Below the pieces are notes generated by a model. It saw only the letters and a list, made by a program, of their open reading frames with translations, ran no database searches and had not been told where the DNA came from. A program made the translations under genes and the position numbers. Shown piece after piece: positions 1-9,080 of a DNA stretch of 64,000 nucleotides. Each line of letters opens with the position of its first letter. The first letter of the stretch is position 1. This stretch comes from Leucobacter chromiisoli (GTDB lineage: Bacteria > Actinomycetota > Actinomycetes > Actinomycetales > Microbacteriaceae): NCBI RefSeq assembly GCF_016522505.1, contig NZ_JAEHOH010000009.1, positions 1 to 64,000 on the forward strand. The letters run 5' to 3'.

Positions 1-226
1 TATACAGCAAGCACTGAACTATTGTCGATGATGGCGAACCATGCACCCGCGACCCAGCAGCGGCACTCCCGCCCCCGCGGAGCCCTCACGACACCCGCAC
101 CGGCGGGCGCGGTACAGTCGCAGAGGAGGCAGTTCCTCGAACATCCACCCGCACCCACACCAAAACGACGGCACGGGCGGAAGTTCCCGCCAAAACCGTC
201 AATATTCACCGGAACATCTAGGTTTT

Positions 227-1711
227 TTAGAGCATTCGGGCGCGGGTGTCGAAGAGTTCCAGTTCGGCGGGGTGTAACTGCGCTTGCACGACGAAGCTGC
301 GGTCTTTGATCTTCCAGAGGCCCTGCCCGATGCCGAGCCCAGGGAGAAGTGAGCGTTCGGTTCCGGTGAGTCCGAGGGTTTGTGCGGTGACGCCGAGCTG
401 ATCGCTCTCTTGCCGGTACACGATCCTCGTTTCGGCGTTCGCGAGCAGCGACGATGCGAGGGCGCGCATTCTGGAGCCTTGGTCGCCGACGTTCTCCAAG
501 TCGGTGAGCTTGTGGAAGATGAGCAGGTTGCTGATGCCGTAGTGGCGGGCGAGCCGCCATTGCGCATCCATGCGGGCAAGCAAGCTTGGGTAGGACATGA
601 GGCGCCAGGCTTCGTCGTAGACGACGAAGCGCTGACCGCCGGACGGGTCTTGGAGCGCTGATTCCATCCACGCCGCAGAGCAGGTCATGAGCACGGCGAG
701 CAGGGCGCTGTTCTCCGAGACGCGGGACAGGTCGAGGGAGAGCATCGGCAGCGTCGGGTCGAACTTCTCCGTCGACGGCCCATCGAACAAGCCGCTGAGA
801 TCCCCGGCGACCAGCCGTCGGAGCGCGTGCCCGAGCATCCGCCCGTCTTCTGCGAGCCGGCCGTCGGGATCGTCCGCCGATGAGGGCGAGAGGATGCGGT
901 CGACGACCATCGGTAGGATCGGCACCTCCGCTGATCTGACGGCGTCTGCGAGAGCGATATCGATCGCGGTGTGCTCGACCGGAGAGAGCCGCCGGTCGAG
1001 CACGGTCTCCGCGAGGGCGCCGATGAGATCCCGGCGGCGGGCTGCGACCTGTGTAGCCCAGTCGGCGTCCGGGATGCCCGCGGCCCGGTATCCCTCATCG
1101 AGCGGGTTCAAACGGGTCGGGAGCGAGGGGCCGAGGACGATCGCGCGGCCCCCGACGGCGCGGGCGACGGGGGTGTGCTCGCCTTTCGGGTCGCCGGGAA
1201 CGTAGACGCGCCGCCCGAACGGGAGCGCCCTCGTGTAGAGCGCTTTCGCAAGCGACGACTTCCCGCTTCCGACGATCCCGGCGAGGATCAGGTTCGGGGC
1301 GGTGATGACGCCTTGCCGGTACAGCTCCCACGGGTCGTACACGAAAGATCCGCCGGAGTAGAGGTCTTGTCCGATGAAGGTGCCGGCGGAGCCGAGCCCG
1401 CCTTCGGCGAGGAACGGGTAATGCCCCGACAGCGTGGCCGAGGTGTCCTGGTGGCGCGGGAGCCGGAACCGGCCCGGCGTGCACAACGCCGCCGGTCCCT
1501 CCTCTCCGGCACGAGGCAGGTAGCGAGTGGCACGGCGGGCTTCGCGTGCTGCTGCCGCCTCCGCCCGCAACTTCGCCACAGTTTCGGCGCGGGCTTCGGC
1601 GTGGATGCGGGCGGCGGCCTGGGCGCGGGCTTTCCGGTGCCGGCGGAGCTCTCCTTCGGGCCCGACGAGCACCGAGGTATGCAGACGTCCCGGATCGGTG
1701 TCGTCGCTCAT
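227..1711 (-). CDS. VirB4/TraC-type conjugation ATPase
   Basis: A 494-residue P-loop ATPase. Walker A is GIVGSGKSS at residues 145-153 and a Walker B-like strand ends in VVYDEAW at about 363-369, both in the form used by VirB4/TraC/HerA-type ATPases that energise type IV secretion. The first 60 residues are charged and Arg/Ala-rich, probably coiled coil. Full VirB4 proteins are about 800 residues, so this one has only the ATPase half; the missing N-terminal part may be supplied by a neighbour such as the SCO6880-like protein. The start overlaps the end of the upstream gene by 4 bp (ATGA), indicating translational coupling. The family call is strong, the exact subfamily less so. Confidence 0.85.
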   Translation of the reverse strand: MSDDTDPGRLHTSVLVGPEGELRRHRKARAQAAARIHAEARAETVAKLRAEAAAAREARRATRYLPRAGEEGPAALCTPGRFRLPRHQDTSATLSGHYPFLAEGGLGSAGTFIGQDLYSGGSFVYDPWELYRQGVITAPNLILAGIVGSGKSSLAKALYTRALPFGRRVYVPGDPKGEHTPVARAVGGRAIVLGPSLPTRLNPLDEGYRAAGIPDADWATQVAARRRDLIGALAETVLDRRLSPVEHTAIDIALADAVRSAEVPILPMVVDRILSPSSADDPDGRLAEDGRMLGHALRRLVAGDLSGLFDGPSTEKFDPTLPMLSLDLSRVSENSALLAVLMTCSAAWMESALQDPSGGQRFVVYDEAWRLMSYPSLLARMDAQWRLARHYGISNLLIFHKLTDLENVGDQGSRMRALASSLLANAETRIVYRQESDQLGVTAQTLGLTGTERSLLPGLGIGQGLWKIKDRSFVVQAQLHPAELELFDTRARML

Positions 1712-2559
1712 CGGCCGAGCCCCCGCCCCGTCTGCCTGCCGGGCTGCTCGCGGCGGATGGCCGGGGTGCCGAGGCGGTCTCGCCGCGACTGCTCCCGCGC
1801 GGCCTCGCGCGCGAGGATCGGCCCCGCCCGCACCCCAGACGGGGCGGCGATCGCAGACGACGGCGATTCGGTAGTGGTGGCGGCGTGGCGGGGGTCTTCG
1901 AGGCCGAGCAGCACCGGGGACGGGAGGACGTCCATGTGCCGGTAGAGGGCGAGGTGCCGGTGATCCTGGTTGTAGACCAGCGTGTAGGCGTCCAACTGGG
2001 CAGTGCAGTCGAGGAGGCCTTGCGGCGGCGTGTCGTAGACGTACCCGTTCTCGAGCGCGGCATCCACGGTCTCGTCACCGTAGTCGTAGCCCGCGAGTTC
2101 CTGGATCACGGCATCGGCGCCGCCCTGGTCGATGAGGTCGAGGAGCCGGTCGGCTTCGCCGCCTTGCAGGAAGACCACGTTGATCCGATGCCCGACTTCC
2201 GGCATTTCTGCGGCGGGGTGCCAGGCGATCCGGCCCGCCGCCGCGGATGCCGCATCGAGGCGTCGTTCCGCCTCACCGATGAGCGCCGCCGCCTGCCGCA
2301 GCTCCCCGGCGGTCGTGAGTGCATCGCGGACGCCCGTGGCGCGGTCTCCGGCGTCGTCGGCGGCGCGGTCGCGCGAGCTCTCGTGGGCGGTGGCGATCTG
2401 GGTGAGGACTTGTTCGAGGGATCGGACGCTGCCGAGGAGATCGCCGAGCACCCCGTACATGTCCTCCGGCTGCTCGAAGGTGCGGCTGGCGTGCGCGAGC
2501 GCCCGCATCGCCTCATAGGCTTCCTCCGCGTCAGCGACGGGATCGGTGAAGGTCAGCAT
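1708..2559 (-). CDS. Conjugation-cluster protein of unknown function
   Basis: A 283-residue soluble protein that I do not recognise. The ATG at 2559 was chosen because the reading frame above it is Arg/Pro-rich shadow sequence and a GGAG lies 9 bases upstream. The N-terminal 130 residues are Ala/Glu/Arg-rich and helical, with likely coiled coil. The middle contains an acidic segment and GYDYGDETVD, and the last 60 residues are basic and disordered. It lies between the SCO6880-like membrane protein and the VirB4 ATPase and overlaps the latter by 4 bp, so it is probably made together with the mating channel. No catalytic motif is visible. Confidence 0.7.
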   Translation of the reverse strand: MLTFTDPVADAEEAYEAMRALAHASRTFEQPEDMYGVLGDLLGSVRSLEQVLTQIATAHESSRDRAADDAGDRATGVRDALTTAGELRQAAALIGEAERRLDAASAAAGRIAWHPAAEMPEVGHRINVVFLQGGEADRLLDLIDQGGADAVIQELAGYDYGDETVDAALENGYVYDTPPQGLLDCTAQLDAYTLVYNQDHRHLALYRHMDVLPSPVLLGLEDPRHAATTTESPSSAIAAPSGVRAGPILAREAAREQSRRDRLGTPAIRREQPGRQTGRGLGR

Positions 2560-2620
2560 GTCCGATGCTCCAATCGTGAAGATGATTCGTATGCCAGGTG
2601 CGCGAAGGTTCGCCGCTGGT

Positions 2621-4078
2621 TCAGATGGGGCGGCAGAGCGGGAGCGCGGCCGCGGTGAAGGCCTGCGCCTGCTGGCCGACCAGGCGGCGGGTTTCGCAGG
2701 ACGCCTGGATCGCGGCCTGCTCGATCTGCGATACCGCGGCATCCAGTTCCCCATTGGTGGGTGCGGAGACGGAGACGAGGCCGACGACGCGGAGCACCCC
2801 GTGCCCCGCGGTCAGCTCAGATTCTTGTTGCAGCACGTCGCCGTATTCGGCGGTGGCCTGGGTGTCTTCGACCTGGCCGATCTTCCGGCGCTGGGCGGCG
2901 TCGGCGACCATCTCGGTCTTCTTCCGCCGCAAATCCCTGGCGGCCTGATCCGCCCGCACCGGCAGATAGTGCAGCGACAAGGAGCGCAGCACCCCGCCGG
3001 TCAGCACGAGCGGGGCGAGGAACCCGGGGAAGGTCTGCGCCCTCGGCCATTCGCTGATCCACAGCACCGCGTGGTGCGCGCTGTCGGAGCGCAGCCGGTC
3101 CCAGGCCTCGTTCACCGCAACCGGGCCCGCGGTCGCGAGCTCCCGGCCGAGCGCGCCGTGACGTTCCAAGGCGGGGCCGGCGGCGGGGTCATAGGCGGTG
3201 CGGAGGATCAGGGCGACATCACCCGGGGTGAGCCATCCCGTCATCTGCAGCTCGGCGGAGCGCAGCGCGGTCTGGAACGACTGCATCTCCTGCCCGAGCA
3301 CCACCGCCGCTCCCTTCATGCCGCCGCCCGCGGAACGGATCTGCCGGGTAGCGGCTCGCATGTCAAGGGAGAGCGACACGGTGGTGGCGTGGCGTTCCCC
3401 GGCGGGGCCCGCCCGTTCGATGAGCTCCCGGTAGGTGTTCGCCGCCCAGGAGCCGTCGTCGTGGCCGTGTTCGCGCCACCACTCGGTCAGCCCCGACCCG
3501 GAATCGGGCAGGGTGCGCTCTTGCACCTGGATGCGGGCGATCCTCCCGGACCGGCACGCGGCCGCAAGGACGCGACCCCAGACACGGCGCTGCTGCTCGC
3601 CGGGGTCGAGAAGCACGAACGCGGGATGCGCCACCCCGCACACGACGGTGAGGGTCTGGGCGTGCGGGTCGTGGATCATCGCCGCCCCCGTCTCGGGGTC
3701 CACCCATTCCCGGAGCGCGGCGAGGTCGCCGGGGAGCGCGAGCGTGCCCGCCGGGCGCGGCTTCACCACCCTGCGCCGATACTGGGTTTGCTTCGCGCGG
3801 GTGCGGAGGAGCCAGCGGGTGACGATCGGCGCCCACTCGATCAGCTTCCGCCCGCCGACGGGCACCCACGCGATCACCACCAGGGATGCCCACGCCGGCG
3901 ACGACCAGGCAAGGCCCTGTCCGCCGCCCGTGTAGAGGCCGGTGACGATGATGCCGAGCGCGGTCGCGAGGACGAGAAGCTGTGGCAGGGAGAGGCCGAG
4001 GAGCAGGCCGCGCTTGGTGAGGCGAGAGAACTGCACCGGACGCAGCTCGAGCGACGCTTCGGAGGTGTTCGCGCTCAT
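2621..4078 (-). CDS. SCO6880-type conjugation membrane protein
   Basis: A 485-residue protein with two hydrophobic segments near the N-terminus (about residues 26-47 and 57-73) followed by a large soluble part. This matches the SCO6880 family, in which a PrgI-like membrane region precedes a domain that resembles the N-terminal part of VirB4. It starts 3 nt after the stop of the TrbL-like gene and is followed by the unknown gene and the ATPase gene, the usual order in actinobacterial type IV secretion operons. It could provide the membrane anchor and N-terminal half missing from the short VirB4 ATPase; that is inference. No Walker A motif is present. Confidence 0.8.
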   Translation of the reverse strand: MSANTSEASLELRPVQFSRLTKRGLLLGLSLPQLLVLATALGIIVTGLYTGGGQGLAWSSPAWASLVVIAWVPVGGRKLIEWAPIVTRWLLRTRAKQTQYRRRVVKPRPAGTLALPGDLAALREWVDPETGAAMIHDPHAQTLTVVCGVAHPAFVLLDPGEQQRRVWGRVLAAACRSGRIARIQVQERTLPDSGSGLTEWWREHGHDDGSWAANTYRELIERAGPAGERHATTVSLSLDMRAATRQIRSAGGGMKGAAVVLGQEMQSFQTALRSAELQMTGWLTPGDVALILRTAYDPAAGPALERHGALGRELATAGPVAVNEAWDRLRSDSAHHAVLWISEWPRAQTFPGFLAPLVLTGGVLRSLSLHYLPVRADQAARDLRRKKTEMVADAAQRRKIGQVEDTQATAEYGDVLQQESELTAGHGVLRVVGLVSVSAPTNGELDAAVSQIEQAAIQASCETRRLVGQQAQAFTAAALPLCRPI

Positions 4079-4081
4079 GGG

Positions 4082-5404
4082 TTACTGCTTCCCGGTCGGG
4101 GCGGGCGGATCGGTCCTTGGCGGCGAGGGCGGCGGGAGCACCGCGGGCGGCTGCTGCACCGGCGGCCCAGGCGGCGGAGCCGCCGGCTCGGACGCACTAC
4201 CCGCGTGCCCGTCCGCTGCGTCACCGATGGCCTCGCCGATCTTCGGGCCCGCGGTCGCGGTCTCTTTCACGACGACTCCTGCGGCGACGGCCGCCGCGAC
4301 CGGCGGCGCAGCAGCCGCAGCCGGGGCGGCCGGTGCGGCCGTGCCTCCGGTGGCAGCCGGGGCTGCGGTGCCGGCCGCGGCAGGCGCCGCCGCTGGTGCT
4401 GGGGTGGGTGTGGGCTTCGGCGTTCCGGCGCCCTTGCCGGTGTCTGCGCCGTTGAGCACTTGCTTCGGGGCGGGGCCGTTCGGCTTCGACGGGAGCGGGA
4501 CGGGCCGGTTGAGGGCGTTCTTCGCCTCCTGCTCCATCGAGGACGCCTGATACATGTCGAAGCCCACGAAGCTCAGGAACTTGTACGCCAGGTACGGGGC
4601 GAACGCGGCGACGAACAGCAGCACGATCCCGGCGATGGGTTCGGACAGGGATTTCAGGTCGAGGCTGATGGGTGCGGCGACCTGGGTGGTGGCGATGAGG
4701 AAGATCACCACGATCACGAGCTTCGACGCGATCAGCGCGACCACGAACGTCGCCCACTTCCCGAACCAGCCGCGGGACGCTTCCCAGGTGAGGCCGGCGA
4801 GCGCGACCGGGCCGAACACGATCGCGACCAGCAGCAAGGCCTTCCGGATGAGGAGGCTGAACCAGAGGATGAAGATCGCGGCGATCATGAGGCCCGCGAG
4901 AAAGATCGTCAGCAGCGCCCCCGCACCCCCAGCAACCGAGGTGATGGTGACCGCGGTGATGAGGAGCGCGAGCCGGTCGTCCATGCTCTCGATCGTCTGC
5001 CCGGTGGCCTGGATGATGCCGACGCAGAGCTGATCGGTGATTTCGAGCAGCAGGGCGGTGCAGGTGATGAGCACGAACGAGCCGAGCACCGATTTCGCGA
5101 CCCCGAGCGCGGCGCGGGTGAGTGCGGACGGGTCGCGGCGGGCGAGGCCGGTGATGAGCTGGAAGCAGAAGAACAGGAGCGTCACGAACACGGCGATGCC
5201 GAACAGGATGTTGTAGACCTTCACGTATCCGTCGCTGGTGACGTCGACCGAGGTGGTGGTGGAGAACACGTCCCACATGCCCTGGAACAGGGTGGACACG
5301 GCGAGCCCCATCGCGGAGGCGATCCACCCGAAGAAGAGGCCGGCGGGGCCCTCGCCGATCGCGGTGCAGACGGTGGAGACGCCGGGGATGTCGCAGATAC
5401 TCAC
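4082..5404 (-). CDS. TrbL/VirB6-like mating-channel protein
   Basis: A 440-residue polytopic membrane protein. Several long hydrophobic helices fill residues 10-300, in the style of TrbL/VirB6 inner-membrane channel proteins. The last 130 residues are Pro/Ala/Thr-rich and low in complexity, so probably disordered or cytoplasmic. I chose the GTG at 5404 because it begins VSICDIP just before the first hydrophobic part and lies 17 nt after the stop of the preceding small membrane protein; the frame above it overlaps that gene. The upstream site GGTGG is weak, so coupling to the previous gene is likely. Confidence 0.82.
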   Translation of the reverse strand: MSICDIPGVSTVCTAIGEGPAGLFFGWIASAMGLAVSTLFQGMWDVFSTTTSVDVTSDGYVKVYNILFGIAVFVTLLFFCFQLITGLARRDPSALTRAALGVAKSVLGSFVLITCTALLLEITDQLCVGIIQATGQTIESMDDRLALLITAVTITSVAGGAGALLTIFLAGLMIAAIFILWFSLLIRKALLLVAIVFGPVALAGLTWEASRGWFGKWATFVVALIASKLVIVVIFLIATTQVAAPISLDLKSLSEPIAGIVLLFVAAFAPYLAYKFLSFVGFDMYQASSMEQEAKNALNRPVPLPSKPNGPAPKQVLNGADTGKGAGTPKPTPTPAPAAAPAAAGTAAPAATGGTAAPAAPAAAAAPPVAAAVAAGVVVKETATAGPKIGEAIGDAADGHAGSASEPAAPPPGPPVQQPPAVLPPPSPPRTDPPAPTGKQ

Positions 5405-5421
5405 CCTGAACCACCACCCGG

Positions 5422-5694
5422 CTAGTTGACGGCCTGGCCGACGGTCCAGAAGAAGTTGATGAGCGTGACGGCCGCACCAGCGAGCACCGCCGCACCGCAC
5501 GACACGAGCACGCCCGTCTTTCCCCTCGACGCGAGGTGCGGGTTGCTGCTATTCGCGCCGAAGCCCCAGACGATCGCGGACACGATGAGCGCCAGCACGC
5601 TGAGGATGAGGCCGACGGTCATCACCGCGCCGACGATGTCGCGCAGTTGCGCGATCCCCGGAAGCCCGTTGCTGTTCGGGTCGATATCGATCAT
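5422..5694 (-). CDS. Small two-TM conjugation protein (DUF6112-like), copy 2
   Basis: A 90-residue protein with two transmembrane helices (about residues 21-44 and 62-85) joined by a short basic loop. The ATG at 5694 is preceded by AGGAG at 9 nt. It is clearly homologous to the product of the next upstream gene (5778-6044): both keep the Asn-Pro loop, a basic residue before a Gly-Val turn, ALAGA-type packing and an Asn-Phe near the end. Size and topology fit VirB2/TrbC-type pilin or DUF6112 proteins found in actinobacterial transfer operons. Its role as a channel or pilin-like subunit is inferred from size and position. Confidence 0.75.
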   Translation of the reverse strand: MIDIDPNSNGLPGIAQLRDIVGAVMTVGLILSVLALIVSAIVWGFGANSSNPHLASRGKTGVLVSCGAAVLAGAAVTLINFFWTVGQAVN

Positions 5695-5777
5695 GGTTGG
5701 GCACTCCTGCCGGTCGGTGAAGCGGACGCGATCCGTCCGACAAGCAGGTGCACTCAGCAGGCCCGGTGGCCGAGCCC

Positions 5778-6044
5778 TTAGATGCGGTCGCCGATGGTGA
5801 GGAGAAAGTTCGCCCAGGCGATGCCGGCGCCGGCGAGGGCTGCGGTGCCGAGGGCGACGAACACGCCGACGCGGGCTTTCTGCGCCGTGTAGGGGTTCCC
5901 GGTGTGGGAGGCGATGGCCCAGATGGTTGCAGAGACGAGGAGGGTGAGCACGGCGCCGATGAGGACGTAGGTGAGGAGCGCGCCGATCACCGACGCGAAC
6001 TCCCCGGATGCGCCGACGGCGCCGAAGTCGGGAAACACGTTCAC
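5778..6044 (-). CDS. Small two-TM conjugation protein (DUF6112-like), copy 1
   Basis: An 88-residue two-helix membrane protein, paralogous to the next downstream gene. The start is the GTG at 6044: it has a near-perfect GGAGGT 5-6 nt upstream and overlaps the stop of the hydrolase gene as GTGA. The ATG at 6071 would lie inside that gene without a ribosome binding site. The protein reads VNVFPDFGAVG, then a helix, a loop with Thr-Gly-Asn-Pro, then a Gly/Ala-rich helix. This is the DUF6112 pattern of short membrane proteins beside TrbL in conjugation clusters. A VirB2-like role is inferred. Confidence 0.78.
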   Translation of the reverse strand: MNVFPDFGAVGASGEFASVIGALLTYVLIGAVLTLLVSATIWAIASHTGNPYTAQKARVGVFVALGTAALAGAGIAWANFLLTIGDRI

Positions 6045-7210
6045 CGGGCACCTCCAAGGTTCGCGCGACACCCGGGCGCGCCCGTCGTGCCGTCACTCGG
6101 GACCGCGCCGTGCTGCGCCAGCCACTCGACTGCGTTCACCGGGGGCTGGGCCTGCCCGCCGGGGCGGATCTCGACGTGCAGGTGCGGGCCGGTCGAGCGG
6201 CCGGAGGAGCCGACATCGCCGATGTGCTGCCCGGCCGCGACGGTCTCCCCGCTGGTGACGTAGATGCCGTCCTGCCACATGTGCGCGTAATAGGACGCGA
6301 CCCGGGCGCCTTGGACGGTGTGTTCGATGACGATGAGGCCGCCCCATCCGGAGCTGAACTCCGCGACGGTCACGCGGCCGTCGGCGACCGCGTAGATCGG
6401 GGTGCCGTCGGCGGCGGCGAGGTCGGAGCCGGAGTGAAACTGCCGCTCGCCGGTGAAGGGGTCGGTGCGCCAGCCGAAGCTATCCGTGTTCGTGTACGAG
6501 CCCTCGGGAAGCGGGAACACGACGCGGCTGGTCTCCGGCACCGCCCCGCCACGGTTCCCGCCGCCGCTGGGGGCGGGCTTGGTGAGGGCGGTGAGGATCG
6601 CTTCGGCGACGGGCTGCCAGTTCCGGTACCGATCCGGGAACGCCGACACTTCGACGGCTTGCGCGGCGGAGCCTGGGTCCATCTGCTGCCAGCCGGGAAT
6701 GTCGAGCAGGCCCCGCGGCGAGGGGAAGTTCGGGCCCTGCTCACCACCGTAGAACGCCTTCGCCTGATAGGTCGGGTTCATAAGCTCAGCGACCGTACCC
6801 CAGCCCGCGGCCGGCCGCATCTGGAACAACCCCAGGCTGTCGTGATCGGAGGCGTCGCCGTCGTTCGGGTAGTTCCCGGATTCGGGGTAGGCGCCGGTGT
6901 TGGCGAGCATCCGCAGCCGGGACTCGGTGAGCGCCGCCATGAGCGCGATGCGCACACCCGCCTGGCCGACGCCGGGGATGCTCGCCCCGGTGGTGATGAT
7001 CGTCGCCGCGTGGGTGAGCTGCCGCTTCTCGAGCGTAACCGAGGTGCCATCGGCAGTGGTCGCGGCGAGCTTGTCCGGGATCGGGCCGACCGTCAGGGAA
7101 TCCGTGAGGCAGAACCCTAACGGGCCCATGAACGCTCCCATGCCGACCAGCGCGGTCGACGGTCCGACGCAGAACAGCACCAAGAACAGGACGAGCAGCT
7201 TCTTCACCAT
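6041..7210 (-). CDS. Bifunctional lytic transglycosylase / M23 endopeptidase
   Basis: A 389-residue exported cell-wall hydrolase. A signal-type hydrophobic segment covers residues 4-30. Residues 85-210 form a lysozyme/transglycosylase-like domain with AALTESRL at 92-99 (candidate catalytic Glu 96) and SLGLFQMRP. The C-terminal half is a LytM/M23 domain: zinc ligands H259 and D263 (FHSGSDLA), H310 (YYAHM) and H343/H345 (GPHLHVE). Such two-domain enzymes open peptidoglycan locally for the mating channel (the role of VirB1). A GTG immediately upstream at 7213 is an alternative start with better GAGG spacing. The stop overlaps the next GTG start. Confidence 0.88.
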   Translation of the reverse strand: MVKKLLVLFLVLFCVGPSTALVGMGAFMGPLGFCLTDSLTVGPIPDKLAATTADGTSVTLEKRQLTHAATIITTGASIPGVGQAGVRIALMAALTESRLRMLANTGAYPESGNYPNDGDASDHDSLGLFQMRPAAGWGTVAELMNPTYQAKAFYGGEQGPNFPSPRGLLDIPGWQQMDPGSAAQAVEVSAFPDRYRNWQPVAEAILTALTKPAPSGGGNRGGAVPETSRVVFPLPEGSYTNTDSFGWRTDPFTGERQFHSGSDLAAADGTPIYAVADGRVTVAEFSSGWGGLIVIEHTVQGARVASYYAHMWQDGIYVTSGETVAAGQHIGDVGSSGRSTGPHLHVEIRPGGQAQPPVNAVEWLAQHGAVPSDGTTGAPGCRANLGGAR

Positions 7211-7226
7211 CACCGAGCCGTCCTCG

Positions 7227-7889
7227 CTATCGGAGCGGGGTGTCGAGAGCGGAGAGCCGCAGCAGCCGGCAGTCCTCGTCGTCCGGGCAGGCGGCGAAGA
7301 TCGTGAACGACACCGGGCGCGCATCGGTAACGCCCTGCCCTTCCCAGACGCCGGTCCGGTGCCGGGTGCCGGTGACTGTGTACGCGGTCGCACCCGGCAG
7401 GAGCGTGCCGGGGCGGGCGTCGGCGGCGATGCCCGCCCAGCTCTCGGGAAAGGTGATCGTGTCGATGGTGAGCCATTGCCGGGTCGAGTAGTTCCGCAGT
7501 TCGGCCCAGGCGGCATCGTCTGGGAGGTAGGCGCGGAGGTCTGCGGCGAGGCCTGGTGCTTCGTCCGGGTCCGCGACATCGATGATCGCCTGCATGTACT
7601 CGTGCGGGCTGTAGCCGAGGCCGGTATCCCACGCGAACAGCCCCTCGGCTACGTCCCGCGCAAACCGTTCCGCGTCTGAGACGGCCGGGAGCTCGCGCGG
7701 CGAGAGATCCCGGTCAGCACCAGGCGTCTCGGACGCCGAGACGCGGGGGCCGGGTGATGATTCGGGGGCGGGGCCGCGCAGCAGGCCATAGATGCCGGCG
7801 CCGACGAGCAGGGCAAGGACGATGCCGCCGCCGATGAGGGCGATGCGCAGGCGCCGCGACGCCTGCTCCGGCTCGGTGGTCTGACGCAT
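7227..7889 (-). CDS. VirB8-like (NTF2-fold) conjugation protein, putative
   Basis: A 220-residue single-pass membrane protein. The ATG at 7889 follows AGGAAG at about 8 nt. A basic N-terminus precedes one helix (about residues 15-37, ending in IYGLL). After a Pro/Ser linker comes an extracytoplasmic domain of about 150 residues with RFARDVAEGLFAWDT and a C-terminal pair of cysteines (FAACPDDEDC). One N-terminal helix followed by an NTF2-sized domain, located next to the wall hydrolase and TrbL, is what VirB8/TcpC proteins look like. I see no diagnostic sequence motif, so this is a call by architecture and context. Confidence 0.6.
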   Translation of the reverse strand: MRQTTEPEQASRRLRIALIGGGIVLALLVGAGIYGLLRGPAPESSPGPRVSASETPGADRDLSPRELPAVSDAERFARDVAEGLFAWDTGLGYSPHEYMQAIIDVADPDEAPGLAADLRAYLPDDAAWAELRNYSTRQWLTIDTITFPESWAGIAADARPGTLLPGATAYTVTGTRHRTGVWEGQGVTDARPVSFTIFAACPDDEDCRLLRLSALDTPLR

Positions 7890-7976
7890 ACGGGCTTCCT
7901 TCCGGCGAACGGGCGAGTTCGGTACCCGGAAGGTGCACACGCACAGCCGGCGGCTCGTAGCCGCCGGCAGGCAGGT

Positions 7977-9080
7977 TTAGACGGCCTGCACCTCCGTGCT
8001 GCCCGCCGCAGCGTTTTCGCGGGCGGCGCGGATGAGGGCGAAGAACGCGATGGTCTCGGCGAGCACGGCTTCGGCGCGCTCCCACTCCGCCCCGGTCAGT
8101 TCCGCGGCGAGGGTGCCCGGGTCGTATTTCTGGGTCCAGCCGTCCATGTCGGCCCAGAGCGCGACGAACGCGCGCGGCGGCAGCACCACGAGCGTCAGCT
8201 TCGGACGCTCCACCGGCCGTACCGGCTTCTTGCCCTTCTTGCGACCCGTGGAGGTGATGCGGGCGATCGCCGCAGCGGCGAGCTGCGCGAGCTCCGCCGT
8301 CCGTGCCTCCCTGGCGGCTGCGGCACGCACTTGCTCGGCAGAGGCGGCGGCCTGCATGCGCACGGGGTCCGGCTGGGCGGGGTTGACGGCGATCCGGTCG
8401 AGCTCGTGCAGGGAGAGGGCGGTGTTCATGCGCAGGTGCGCGCCGTGCACTTTCCCGCCGGCCTCGATCCGCGCCAGCTCCTCGACGGCCTGGGCGCGGA
8501 TGTGCTCGGGTCGGGTGTCGTCGTTTGCGAGATCCTTCAATCTGCCGATTTGTTCGAGCATCGTCTGCGATCCGTGCCCGGTGACCATGCGGGCGGCCTG
8601 CACCCGGGCTTCCCCGGCGGAGCGCGGTGCCGTCGATTCGACGGCACCGTGGACTTCCGCAGAATCCTGCGGATTCTCGCCGTCGGCTCCGAACCGTGTT
8701 GCGGCCTGCCGGCGGGCGGCGTCTTCGGCGAGCACGACCTTCAGCTCCCGGTAGAGGGATTCGGCTTCGATCAGGGAGAGGGGTTTGTGCAGCGAGTTGT
8801 CGTTCTGTTCCGCGAGGAGCTGGGAGAGGCGGCCGGAGAGGTTCGACCGCACCCACACGTTCGTGGAGCGCTGCCCGAGCAGGCGCAGCGCTTCGAGGCG
8901 GCGGCGCCCGCAGACGAGCACCCCGTCCGGGGTGACGGTGATCGGCTGCAACAGGCCCTCTGCACGGATGGACTCGGCGAGCGCCGGAATGTCGCCGAGG
9001 TCGGTGCGGTGGCGCTTCCCGACGGTGATGGAGTCGAGGGAGCGTTCCAGCTCGATATGCCCCGGGCTACTGGCAGCCAT
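7977..9080 (-). CDS. ParB-like nuclease-domain protein
   Basis: A 367-residue protein with a ParB/Srx-type N-terminal domain: LAESIRAEGLLQPITV at about 34-49 and CGRRRLEAL at 57-65 are the family boxes. This is followed by a helical middle region and an Ala/Arg-rich tail containing a basic KKGKK patch. Such proteins bind DNA at partition or regulatory sites in plasmids and ICEs, so it probably contributes to element maintenance or control of transfer. The ATG at 9080 has GGAGGTGG 9 nt upstream and overlaps the end of the preceding gene by 14 bp. No ParA partner is seen in the window. Confidence 0.8.
   Translation of the reverse strand: MAASSPGHIELERSLDSITVGKRHRTDLGDIPALAESIRAEGLLQPITVTPDGVLVCGRRRLEALRLLGQRSTNVWVRSNLSGRLSQLLAEQNDNSLHKPLSLIEAESLYRELKVVLAEDAARRQAATRFGADGENPQDSAEVHGAVESTAPRSAGEARVQAARMVTGHGSQTMLEQIGRLKDLANDDTRPEHIRAQAVEELARIEAGGKVHGAHLRMNTALSLHELDRIAVNPAQPDPVRMQAAASAEQVRAAAAREARTAELAQLAAAAIARITSTGRKKGKKPVRPVERPKLTLVVLPPRAFVALWADMDGWTQKYDPGTLAAELTGAEWERAEAVLAETIAFFALIRAARENAAAGSTEVQAV

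Noticed and set aside
22-309. A 95-codon plus-strand frame at the left edge
   Set aside because: Pro/Arg-rich, no ribosome binding site, overlaps the end of the VirB4 gene; no support as a gene.
2546-5425. A very long plus-strand open frame (959 codons)
   Set aside because: It lies opposite the SCO6880 and TrbL genes, is Gly/Arg/Asp-rich without domains, and comes from high-GC codon structure on the other strand.
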